Shown here: piece after piece, positions 1 to 5,978 of the stretch
Layout of the letters: each line of letters opens with the position of its first letter
Numbering within the stretch: the first letter of the stretch is position 1
Source of the DNA: Sphingomonadales bacterium
GTDB lineage: Bacteria > Pseudomonadota > Alphaproteobacteria > Sphingomonadales > Sphingomonadaceae
Reading direction: 5' to 3'
Assembly (NCBI GenBank): GCA_004292705.1
Contig: RDXA01000371.1
Coordinates: 1-12,973 of the forward strand
DNA: 12,973 nt
Program-made: the position numbers and the translations under genes
The notes under the pieces: generated by a model
Database searches by the model: none
Told to the model about the DNA's origin: nothing
Seen by the model: the letters and a program-made list of their open reading frames with translations, nothing else

Positions 1-956
1 AGCACTTCCTTGATCTCGTTGAGCGACTTGCGGCCGAAGTTCGGCGTGCGCAGCATCTCGGCTTCGGTCTTCTGGACCAGATCGCCGATGTAGATGATGT
101 TGTCGTTCTTGAGGCAGTTGGCGCTGCGGACCGACAGTTCTAGCTCATCCACCTTCTTGAGGAGGTAGCGGTTGAGCTGGTTGGCGTCGCTTTCTTCCGG
201 CTGCACCGCGTGGCCGATCATCGTGCCGACCGGCTGCGGGATGCCGTCTTCAAAGTGGACGAACAGGGTCAGCTGGTCCTGAAGGATGCGCGCGGCATAG
301 GCCACCGCGTCTTCCGGGGAAACGGTGCCATCGGTTTCGACCGTCAGCGAGAGCTTGTCGTAATCGAGCTCTTGTCCGACGCGGGCGTTCTCGACCTTGT
401 AGCTCACCTGACGAACGGGCGAATAAAGCGAGTCGACCGGGATCAACCCGATCGGCGCGTCAGCCGGACGGTTCTGCACCGCAGGCGAGTAACCCTTGCC
501 CGTGTCAGCCGTCAGCTCCATGTTGAGCGTCGCGCCTTCATCGAGCTGGCAGATCACCAGATCCTTGTTCATGATCTCGATATCGCCGGTCACAGCAATG
601 TCGCCCGCCTTGACCGCACCCGGGCCCGTGGCCGAGAGCTGCAGGCGCTTGGGGCCTTCGCCTTCCATCTTCAGCGCGATCTGCTTCACGTTGAGGACGA
701 TGTCGGTGACATCTTCCCGCACACCGGCAAGCGACGAGAATTCGTGCAGCACATTCTCGATCTTGATCGAGGTGATGGCCGCGCCTTGCAGGCTCGAAAG
801 CAAAACCCGGCGCAGTGCGTTGCCGAGAGTCAGGCCGAAGCCACGCTCGAGCGGTTCGGCCACAAACGTTGCCTTGCGCTGACGATCGCCGCCATCCTTG
901 ATTTCCAGGGAGTTGGGTTTCTTGAGTTCCTGCCAGTTCTTGGTGTTGACGGACAT
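1..956 (-). CDS. rpoA: DNA-directed RNA polymerase subunit alpha, 3' end beyond window
   Basis: RNA polymerase alpha subunit, which dimerises to nucleate beta/beta' assembly and contacts promoter UP elements and activators. The reading frame from the ATG at 956 gives 318 full codons and is still open at base 1; by comparison with relatives, roughly 35 residues are missing. The N-terminal assembly domain is visible (PLERGFGLTLGNALRRVLLSS near residues 37-58). The C-terminal domain carries the DNA-contact motif VRSANCLK, with Arg277 equivalent to E. coli Arg265, then IGDLVQKTEAEMLRTPNFG. The start is supported by an AGGGG Shine-Dalgarno sequence about 8 nt upstream. It is the last visible gene of the alpha-operon part and follows rpsK after 122 nt. 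The E. coli order has rpsD in that gap; here it is absent, as is usual in alphaproteobacteria. Confidence 0.97.
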   Translation of the reverse strand, partial: MSVNTKNWQELKKPNSLEIKDGGDRQRKATFVAEPLERGFGLTLGNALRRVLLSSLQGAAITSIKIENVLHEFSSLAGVREDVTDIVLNVKQIALKMEGEGPKRLQLSATGPGAVKAGDIAVTGDIEIMNKDLVICQLDEGATLNMELTADTGKGYSPAVQNRPADAPIGLIPVDSLYSPVRQVSYKVENARVGQELDYDKLSLTVETDGTVSPEDAVAYAARILQDQLTLFVHFEDGIPQPVGTMIGHAVQPEESDANQLNRYLLKKVDELELSVRSANCLKNDNIIYIGDLVQKTEAEMLRTPNFGRKSLNEIKEV

Positions 957-1038
957 GGATTTCCCCTAATGCGCCTTGTGGGCGGTTCAAATTTGGGCGG
1001 GCCGGATGCGCGGATACGACGCGGCATCAGACCCGTTC

Positions 1039-1068
1039 GGGCGGCAGGAGCGCGGCGCGCCCCCGCCC
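1039..1068 (-). repeat. GC-rich hairpin in the rpsK-rpoA spacer
   Basis: The arms GGGCGG (1063-1068 as read on the minus strand) and CCGCCC (1039-1044) are perfect complements. An inner GCGC/GCGC pairing is possible within the 18-nt intervening segment. It begins about 10 nt after the rpsK stop. No U-run follows, so it is unlikely to be a full intrinsic terminator; it could pause polymerase or protect the mRNA 3' end. In a GC-rich spacer, chance formation is a real possibility. Confidence 0.35.
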
Positions 1069-1078
1069 ACCCGGCGGA

Positions 1079-1468
1079 TCAGACGCGGCGACGCTTGGAA
1101 GGACGCACGCCGTTGTGCGGGATCGGCGTGACGTCGCGGATCGAGGTAATGTTGAAACCGACAGCTGCAAGACCCCGCAGCGCGCTTTCACGGCCCGAAC
1201 CCGGGCCCTTCACTTCGACTTCGAGCGTCCGAACACCGTGTTCGGCGGCCTTCTTGCCGGCATCATCGGCGGCAACCTGTGCAGCATAGGGCGTCGACTT
1301 GCGGCTGCCCTTGAAGCCCATCATCCCGGCCGACGACCACGAAATGGCGTTGCCCTGCGCGTCGGTGATGGTGATCATGGTGTTGTTGAAGCTGGCGTTG
1401 ATGTGCGCAACGCCGCTGGTGATGTTCTTCTTGTCACGGCGCCGGATACGGCCTGGTTCGCGTGCCAT
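1079..1468 (-). CDS. rpsK: 30S ribosomal protein S11
   Basis: S11, a platform protein of the small subunit that binds 16S rRNA near the mRNA exit and pairs with S18. It is 129 aa, the usual bacterial length. The family core VKGPGSGRESALRGLA lies at residues 87-102, and the conserved basic end DVTPIPHNGVRPSKRRRV occupies 112-129. NITSGVAHINASFNNT at 15-30 is typical. The ATG at 1468 has a good GAGGAA ribosome-binding site about 8-10 nt upstream. It follows rpsM after 56 nt and precedes rpoA by 122 nt, the normal alphaproteobacterial rpsM-rpsK-rpoA order. Confidence 0.99.
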   Translation of the reverse strand: MAREPGRIRRRDKKNITSGVAHINASFNNTMITITDAQGNAISWSSAGMMGFKGSRKSTPYAAQVAADDAGKKAAEHGVRTLEVEVKGPGSGRESALRGLAAVGFNITSIRDVTPIPHNGVRPSKRRRV

Positions 1469-1524
1469 TTTCTGAATTCCTCTAGCTCGTCAGAAGGAAA
1501 AAGCGTGAGCGGCTTGGCGCCCGC

Positions 1525-1893
1525 TTACTTCTTCTTGCCCGCGATGGGCTTGGCCTTGCCCTTGCGGGTGCGGGCGTTGGTGTGGGTACGCTGGCCGCGA
1601 ACGGGCAGACCGCTCCGGTGACGCAGACCGCGATAGGCACGCAGGTCCATCAGACGCTTGATGTTCATCGCGGTGTTGCGACGAAGATCGCCTTCGACGG
1701 TGAAATCGGCGTCAATGGTTTCGCGGATCCGCAGCACTTCCTCGTCGGAGAGGTCCTGCACACGCGCTGAGTGCGCGATACCGAGCTTGTCAGCGATCTG
1801 GACGGCGGTGGTACGACCAATACCGTGAATATAGGTCAGCGCGATGATTACGCGCTTGTTGGTGGGGATATTGACCCCGGCAATACGAGCCAC
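1525..1893 (-). CDS. rpsM: 30S ribosomal protein S13, GTG start
   Basis: S13, the head protein that contacts S19, the large subunit (bridge B1) and P-site tRNA. It is 122 aa and starts ARIAGVNIP, with YIHGIGRTTA at 21-30 and the C-terminal signature RGQRTHTNARTRKG at 99-112, followed by a Lys-rich tail. The start codon is GTG at 1893-1891. It cannot be moved upstream because an in-frame TAA sits directly before it, and GGAG (1903-1900) is spaced 6 nt from the GTG. It is the first gene of the alpha-operon part. A 305-nt non-coding stretch lies upstream, so it probably has its own promoter. Confidence 0.98.
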   Translation of the reverse strand: MARIAGVNIPTNKRVIIALTYIHGIGRTTAVQIADKLGIAHSARVQDLSDEEVLRIRETIDADFTVEGDLRRNTAMNIKRLMDLRAYRGLRHRSGLPVRGQRTHTNARTRKGKAKPIAGKKK

Positions 1894-1899
1894 TTATTT

Positions 1900-1903
1900 C
1901 TCC
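1900..1903 (-). promoter_or_regulatory. Shine-Dalgarno site fixing the rpsM GTG start
   Basis: GGAG on the minus strand, followed by AAATAA and then GTG. The TAA in this spacer is in frame with rpsM and immediately precedes the start codon, so no longer S13 reading frame is possible. Confidence 0.75.
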
Positions 1904-1996
1904 ATGCTCCACAGAGGTTTCGGCCACAAGAGGGCCACCCCTATCTCAACGCTCATTCATCCTCATGTTCGCTTGCCGGACTGACGAAGGCCTTGT

Positions 1997-2027
1997 GACC
2001 GGATCATAAACAGCAAAAAGTCCGGTC
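1997..2027 (-). repeat. 7-bp inverted repeat flanking a TATGAT hexamer upstream of rpsM
   Basis: On the minus strand, GACCGGA (2027-2021) is followed 17 nt later by TCCGGTC (2003-1997), a perfect inverted repeat. The intervening segment contains a T-run and TATGAT, a 5/6 match to the -10 consensus. I found no good -35 at the proper distance. The arrangement could be an operator over a promoter, a weak RNA stem-loop or chance. Confidence 0.35.
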
Positions 2028-2084
2028 GGCACGCGCAAGGGCGATGCCTGCCGAACTTTCTTCGAACATGTCGAATGAGCCGCG

Positions 2085-2113
2085 CGCATAGGCTGATTCG
2101 CCACAGGCGTCAA
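2085..2113 (-). promoter_or_regulatory. possible sigma70-type promoter for rpsM
   Basis: On the minus strand, TTGACG (2113-2108, 5/6 to the -35 consensus) is followed by a 17-nt spacer and TATGCG (2090-2085, weak -10). The position, roughly 190 nt upstream of rpsM, would give a long leader. It was found by eye and is only a candidate. Confidence 0.25.
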
Positions 2114-2198
2114 CCGCAAGACACCGAGCGTTCTCCGTCTCCGAAGTCATCTGCGCATGAGCGCGATCAGCCCCCCTGCCTTTCGCCGGAGGCACCCG

Positions 2199-2993
2199 TC
2201 AGCGGGGAGGCTTTTCGTCCTCCAGGTCATCGAAAGCAGCCTCAACCGATGGGATCTTGGGCGCAGGCTTCGGGGGCGGATTGGAAGGTGCTGCCTTAGG
2301 CGGAGCGGCCGGCTTCGCGGCGGCCGCAGGCATAGCGGCAGCCTTGGCACCGCCCTGTCCCGCAGCGGCTGGCTTGTCTTCGGCAGTATCTTTGGCCGGA
2401 GCGCCGGACGTTATCGGCGTGTCAGGCATTGCCACTACGCCGAGCGGCTTTGCCAGCGCGGCGAGTTGGGCACCCATCACCCCATCGACTGCCTTCGAGA
2501 TTACAGGCACCTCGTATCTCATCGGCCCGCCGACATTGTATTCCCACACGATCCGGGTGCCTTCGGCGCTCTTGCTGATCGCGATGGTCAGCACACCTGT
2601 CACAGGCTCGCTCTGGAGTGGGCCGAGGCTGCCTATCATCCGCAGCGCTGCTTCGGGATAGGCCTGAACCACGCGCATGTGTTCGACACTGCCTTCCAGT
2701 GTGAAGCGCCCCGGCTCGTCAACCTCGGGAATGGTCTCGCAAAAGCAGCCGCCGGCCTGAGGCATCAATGTGAGGTTCTTTGCATCGCCCGACCAGGTAT
2801 GCTCGGAACGCCACCAGCCCGCGGGCGAGATCAACGCAAGCCACACCTCCTTGGGAGACGCCTTGACCACAACCTCGTGGCGCGAGACAAATCCGTTGTC
2901 CGTCGAGCGTGTCACCTCAGCCACAGCAGGCGAGGCGCATGCAACTGCTGCCAGCGCGAGCGCCGCAGCATGAACCCTCATCGGTAATGTCAT
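2199..2993 (-). CDS. secreted SRPBCC (START-like) domain protein of unknown function
   Basis: 264-aa protein. MTLPMRVHAAALALAAVACA with cleavage after AVA near residue 25 looks like a Sec signal peptide, so a periplasmic location is likely. Residues about 35-182 resemble the SRPBCC/polyketide-cyclase helix-grip fold, with EVVVKASPKEVWLALISP (40-57), a Trp-rich WWRSEHTWSGDAKNL stretch (60-74) and GGCFCE (81-86). From about residue 197 to 248 the chain is Ala/Pro/Lys-rich low complexity, ending in an acidic tail. The ATG at 2993 was chosen over in-frame starts further upstream because AGGGAGG lies just before it and the signal peptide begins there. It sits 73 nt after adk and may be cotranscribed with it. 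SRPBCC folds bind hydrophobic ligands, but no ligand or reaction can be assigned. Interruption of the adk-rpsM junction is unusual. Confidence 0.85.
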   Translation of the reverse strand: MTLPMRVHAAALALAAVACASPAVAEVTRSTDNGFVSRHEVVVKASPKEVWLALISPAGWWRSEHTWSGDAKNLTLMPQAGGCFCETIPEVDEPGRFTLEGSVEHMRVVQAYPEAALRMIGSLGPLQSEPVTGVLTIAISKSAEGTRIVWEYNVGGPMRYEVPVISKAVDGVMGAQLAALAKPLGVVAMPDTPITSGAPAKDTAEDKPAAAGQGGAKAAAMPAAAAKPAAPPKAAPSNPPPKPAPKIPSVEAAFDDLEDEKPPR

Positions 2994-3000
2994 GGAACGG

Positions 3001-3009
3001 CCCTCCCTT
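3001..3009 (-). promoter_or_regulatory. Shine-Dalgarno site of the SRPBCC-domain gene
   Basis: AAGGGAGGG on the minus strand ends 7 nt before the ATG at 2993. It decides this start against the in-frame upstream Met codons, the furthest at 3128, which would overlap the 3' end of adk, and against the Met four codons downstream. Confidence 0.7.
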
Positions 3010-3066
3010 GCGACCATTGGTCGAGGCTGGGCCAAATGTGAGTGCAAGGCAAGTCCCGGAGCCTGC

Positions 3067-3714
3067 TCAACCCGCGAGGATAGCGTCAATCTGTCTGGCA
3101 ACAGTCTCGATTGCCGCCATCCCATCAACCCTGGTCACGATCCCGCGTGCTTCGTAGCCCGGCAGAATGGGCGCAGTCTTGGCGCGATACTCCTGCATCC
3201 GCATCCGCACGGTTTCCTCGTTGTCGTCCGGGCGGCGCTTGAATTCGGTGCTGCCACAGCTGTCGCACACACCCTCCTTGGCGGGCGGGTTGGCGGTGTC
3301 GTGGTAGAGCGCGCCGCAATTGGCGCAGGAAAAGCGACCGGTGATCCGCTCGACCAGTGCATCCTCGTTCACTTCCAACTCGATGACGTGGTCAAGCACG
3401 CGGCCGTTTTTGGCAAGGATCGCATCGAGCGCGTCGGCCTGCGCGGACGTGCGGGGGTAGCCGTCAAAGATTGCACCGGTTTCAGGGCCCATCGCGGCGA
3501 GCTCGGCATCGATCAGGTCCGATACGATCTCGTCGGAGACGAGTTCGCCGCGCTCCATCACTTCCTTGGCCTTGAGCCCGACAGGGGTGCCCGCCTTGAC
3601 GGCCGCCCGCAGCATGTCGCCGGTCGAAAGCTGGCGCATCCCGTGACGCTCGACCAGCCCCGCGCTTTGCGTCCCTTTACCGGCGCCGGGAGGGCCAAGA
3701 AGAATGATGTTCAC
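3067..3714 (-). CDS. adk: adenylate kinase, long form with zinc-type LID
   Basis: Cytosolic adenylate kinase, catalysing ATP + AMP to 2 ADP. It is 215 aa, the size of the long bacterial class. The P-loop GPPGAGKGT is at residues 7-15, the AMP-binding region STGDMLR at 30-36 and DGYPRT at 84-89. The LID domain (about 122-159) holds two CxxC pairs, Cys130/Cys133 and Cys150/Cys153, which in this family bind a structural zinc. RRPDDNEETVRMR at 160-172 carries the catalytic arginines. The ATG at 3714 follows a G-rich ribosome-binding site (GGGGGA). It lies 103 nt after secY, the common secY-adk arrangement, probably as part of the same long transcript. Confidence 0.98.
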   Translation of the reverse strand: MNIILLGPPGAGKGTQSAGLVERHGMRQLSTGDMLRAAVKAGTPVGLKAKEVMERGELVSDEIVSDLIDAELAAMGPETGAIFDGYPRTSAQADALDAILAKNGRVLDHVIELEVNEDALVERITGRFSCANCGALYHDTANPPAKEGVCDSCGSTEFKRRPDDNEETVRMRMQEYRAKTAPILPGYEARGIVTRVDGMAAIETVARQIDAILAG

Positions 3715-3817
3715 GAACGGTCCCCCAATATCGCCGCGGGTCGCTGCCCGTCGCGTGTTTTCAGACTTGTGGGTTCAACCAAGCTAGGGTCCGCGTCAAG
3801 CCGACATCTGTCGGATA

Positions 3818-5182
3818 TCAGCGCATGCGTCCCTTGAGCTTCGCTTTCTTGATCAGATCGCCATATTGCAGGGCCAGCAGGTGCGACTGGATCTGACTGA
3901 TGGTATCGACTGTGACGTTGACAACAATCAGCAGGCTGGTGCCACCAAGGAACAGCGGAATACCCGTCTGTGCGATCATGTACTCGGGCAGCACGCAAAC
4001 CAGCGTCAGATAGAGTGCGCCGACCACGGTAATGCGGGTGAGCACATATTCGAGATAGTCGGCCGTCCGCTTGCCCGGACGAATGCCCGGGATTGATCCG
4101 CCGTTCTTCTTCAGATTGTCCGCCGTTTCCTCGGGATTGAACACCACCGCAGTGTAGAAGAAGCAGAAGAAGATGATCCCGATTGCATAGAGCGTCATGT
4201 AGAGCGGCTGGCCATGCGCAAGATACTGGTTGAGCGCCTGTAGCACGGTGTAAAAGCCACTCTCGGTATCGACCGAATTGCCGGCAAACTGCGTGATCGT
4301 CAGCGGCAGCAGCAGTAGCGAGCTGGCAAAGATTGGCGGGATCACGCCAGCGGTGTTGATCTTGAGCGGGAGATAGGAGCGCTCGGCCTGCATCATTCCG
4401 CGCTGCGTGGCGCGCTTGGGATACTGGATCGTCAGGCGCCGCTGCGCACGCTCCATGAACGATATCAGCAGGATCAGCGCCACCACCATCGCAAGGAAAG
4501 CGATGATGATCCACGGCGCAATCGCACCGGTGCGGCCGCCTTCAAACAGATTGGTGGCAAAGCTCGGGAACTGGGCGACGATCCCCGCCATGATAATCAG
4601 GGAGATACCATTGCCGATCCCGCGGCTGGTGATCTGCTCTCCCAGCCACAGCAGGAACATGGTGCCACCGACCAGATTGATCACCGCAACGATCCGGAAC
4701 AGATAGCCCGGATCGACCACCGCCTGAAGGCCGTTCTGCGCGGCGAAGCTTTCGAGGCCGACGGCCAGAAAGTAGCCCTGGATCGCACACAGCAGCACCG
4801 CACCGTAGCGGGTATACTGGTTCAGCTTCTGTCGCCCGGACGCGCCTTCTTTCTTGAGCGCAGCAAGGGTCGGATGCAGCGCCGAGGCCATCTGCACCAC
4901 GATTGACGCAGTGATGTAGGGCATCACGCCAAGCGCGATGAGGCTCATGCGCTCAAGGCTGCCACCCGAGAAGGCGTTGAACAGATCAAGGATCCCGCCG
5001 CGGGTCTGATCGTAGAGTTCGGCGAGCACCAGCGGGTTGACGCCCGGCAGCGGCACAAAGCTGAGGAACCGGAAGACAATCAGCGCCCCGATCGTAAACC
5101 AGATGCGCTGTTTGAGCTCGGTCGCCTTGGCAAAATTGCCGAGGTTCAGATTACTCGCGATGTTATCGGCGCGTGATGCCAT
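3818..5182 (-). CDS. secY: protein translocase subunit SecY
   Basis: SecY, the channel-forming inner-membrane subunit of the SecYEG translocon. It is 454 aa with about ten hydrophobic segments, the first near 27-47 (IWFTIGALIVFRFLSFVPLPG). The plug region GGILDLFNAFSGG is at 62-74, the first family signature ALGVMPYITASI at 83-94 and the second around LWLGEQITSRGIGNG at 179-192. The conserved cytosolic stretch PGIRPGKRTADYLEYVLTRI lies at 365-384, the ribosome/SecA-binding side. The Shine-Dalgarno sequence is weak (TAGGAT, distant). It follows rplO after 140 nt containing a strong hairpin, so its expression may be set below that of the ribosomal proteins. Upstream in-frame extension is not supported. 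Confidence 0.99.
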   Translation of the reverse strand: MASRADNIASNLNLGNFAKATELKQRIWFTIGALIVFRFLSFVPLPGVNPLVLAELYDQTRGGILDLFNAFSGGSLERMSLIALGVMPYITASIVVQMASALHPTLAALKKEGASGRQKLNQYTRYGAVLLCAIQGYFLAVGLESFAAQNGLQAVVDPGYLFRIVAVINLVGGTMFLLWLGEQITSRGIGNGISLIIMAGIVAQFPSFATNLFEGGRTGAIAPWIIIAFLAMVVALILLISFMERAQRRLTIQYPKRATQRGMMQAERSYLPLKINTAGVIPPIFASSLLLLPLTITQFAGNSVDTESGFYTVLQALNQYLAHGQPLYMTLYAIGIIFFCFFYTAVVFNPEETADNLKKNGGSIPGIRPGKRTADYLEYVLTRITVVGALYLTLVCVLPEYMIAQTGIPLFLGGTSLLIVVNVTVDTISQIQSHLLALQYGDLIKKAKLKGRMR

Positions 5183-5275
5183 GGGGATTGGGTGATCCTA
5201 GCTCTTGATCCGAACGCACCGCCATCAGGTTTGACCTACGCAAAGGTCCGCGGCGGCGCACGAGAGCGTAAATAG

Positions 5276-5310
5276 GGAGCGCGGGGGCTCTTGTCGAACC
5301 CCCGCGCTCC
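5276..5310 (-). repeat. 12-bp perfect hairpin between rplO and secY (possible attenuator)
   Basis: The arms 5276-5287 (GGAGCGCGGGGG on plus) and 5299-5310 (CCCCCGCGCTCC) are perfect reverse complements around an 11-nt loop. The structure starts 12 nt after the rplO stop codon. On the transcribed strand it is followed by CTATTTACG, only a poor U-tract. It could therefore be a leaky terminator, an mRNA-stabilising end or a REP-like palindrome. Essential secY lies 93 nt further on with no clear promoter between. Confidence 0.65.
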
Positions 5311-5322
5311 ACCTTTTGTCGA

Positions 5323-5847
5323 TTACTTGGCGCGCGCAGCCTTGTTGGCGTCGCGGCGGGCGAGCTTCTTCTCGTGCTCGGGGGTCGGGGCCGGGGCCAC
5401 TTCGACCTTGCCGCCGGCCTTTTCGACCGCAGCAATGGCGCCCTTGGTCGCACCGGTGACCGCGAAGGTCGCCTTGGCGGTGATCTCACCCTTGCCGAGC
5501 AGACGCACGCCGTCCTTGCCGCCGCGCACCAGGCCCGCTGCACGCAGCGCGTCTTCGGTGATGGTGGCGCCGGTGTCGAGCTTGCCCGCGTCGATGAACT
5601 TCTGGATCATGCCCACGTTCACCTCGGCATAATCCTTGCCGAACGGGTTGTTGAAGCCGCGCTTCGGCAGACGCATGTGCAGCGGCATCTGGCCGCCCTC
5701 GAAGCCCTTGATGGCAACACCCGAACGGGCCTTCTGGCCCTTCTGACCGCGTGCCGAGGTCTTGCCCTTGCCCGAACCGATACCACGGCCGACGCGAACC
5801 CGGCCCTTGCGGGCACCGGAATTGTCGCGGATGTCATTCAGTTTCAT
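5323..5847 (-). CDS. rplO: 50S ribosomal protein L15
   Basis: L15, a large-subunit protein with a long Gly/Arg/Lys-rich N-terminal arm threading 23S rRNA. It is 174 aa. MKLNDIRDN at 1-9 is followed by the basic arm VGRGIGSGKGKTSARGQKGQ (19-38) and FEGGQMPLHMRLPKRGF (49-65). The family signature region runs from GKGEITAKA (118-126) to about residue 146. The tail 151-174 (APAPTPEHEKKLARRDANKA and onward) is an extension compared with E. coli L15 (about 144 aa). The ATG at 5847 was chosen by homology over an upstream Met at 5901. Its ribosome-binding site is weak (GAG about 9 nt upstream), and hairpin-bearing spacers lie on both sides. Confidence 0.98.
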   Translation of the reverse strand: MKLNDIRDNSGARKGRVRVGRGIGSGKGKTSARGQKGQKARSGVAIKGFEGGQMPLHMRLPKRGFNNPFGKDYAEVNVGMIQKFIDAGKLDTGATITEDALRAAGLVRGGKDGVRLLGKGEITAKATFAVTGATKGAIAAVEKAGGKVEVAPAPTPEHEKKLARRDANKAARAK

Positions 5848-5892
5848 AGTGTGCACTCGCTTTCGCTTTTGTCGCGCTTCGTCAAATGTGAA

Positions 5893-5910
5893 TCCCCGCA
5901 CATGCGGGGA
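5893..5910 (-). repeat. GC-rich palindrome 1 in the rpmD-rplO spacer (REP-like)
   Basis: TCCCCGC/GCGGGGA arms with a 4-nt loop (the palindrome extends to 8 bp with a 2-nt centre). No T-run follows on the minus strand, so this is not a classical terminator. It lies 46 nt before the rplO start and 34 nt from a second, similar palindrome. The pair looks like repetitive extragenic palindromes; repetition elsewhere in the genome cannot be tested here. Confidence 0.6.
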
Positions 5911-5944
5911 TCTCAGGCCTTCGGCACAATGCTTGCGGCACGAG

Positions 5945-5964
5945 GCCCCCGCCTGCGCGGGGGC
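5945..5964 (-). repeat. GC-rich palindrome 2 in the rpmD-rplO spacer (REP-like)
   Basis: GCCCCCGC/GCGGGGGC arms of 8 bp with a 4-nt loop, beginning 14 nt after the rpmD stop. It shares the CCCCGC/GCGGGG core with palindrome 1. No U-tract follows. Together they fill most of the 131-nt spacer, an unusual length in a cluster where many neighbours overlap or sit within 12 nt. Confidence 0.6.
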
Positions 5965-5978
5965 TCACGGGGTTTATC

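Larger units (their letters stand above)
1894..2198 (-). promoter_or_regulatory. 305-nt intergenic leader upstream of rpsM
   Basis: This is the longest gene-free stretch in the window, between the stop of the SRPBCC-domain gene and the GTG of rpsM. It holds a possible sigma70-type promoter (2085-2113), an inverted repeat around a TATGAT hexamer (1997-2027), a GTGGCC direct repeat nearer the gene and the rpsM ribosome-binding site (1900-1903). I see no convincing coding sequence and no clear intrinsic terminator for the upstream gene. In E. coli the alpha-operon leader binds S4, but rpsD is not in this cluster, so that mechanism cannot be assumed. Regulation here is an inference from position and length. 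Confidence 0.5.

Noticed and set aside
210..1289. Plus-strand open frame of 359 codons opposite rpoA and rpsK
   Set aside because: It mirrors two certain genes, shows an Arg/His-rich composition typical of antisense translation and has no recognisable family.
2004..2195. 63-codon minus-strand frame between the SRPBCC gene and rpsM
   Set aside because: GTG start, no ribosome-binding site seen, no recognisable sequence; it overlaps the putative promoter region. Kept as non-coding.
2936..2941. Lipoprotein signal (Cys19) in the SRPBCC protein
   Set aside because: The residues before Cys19 (AVA) are a poor lipobox, and a standard cleavage site AVA follows six residues later.
2157..2987. Plus-strand open frames opposite the SRPBCC-domain gene
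   Set aside because: The minus-strand reading has a signal peptide, a known fold and a good ribosome-binding site; the plus frame has none of these.
3794..3799. TTGACG hexamer in the secY-adk spacer as an adk promoter
   Set aside because: No acceptable -10 at 16-18 nt. A short CCGAC/GTCGG hairpin nearby is too weak to call a terminator.
3711..4514. Minus-strand open frame of 267 codons in another frame inside secY
   Set aside because: secY in its own frame is unambiguous, so this is an off-frame shadow.
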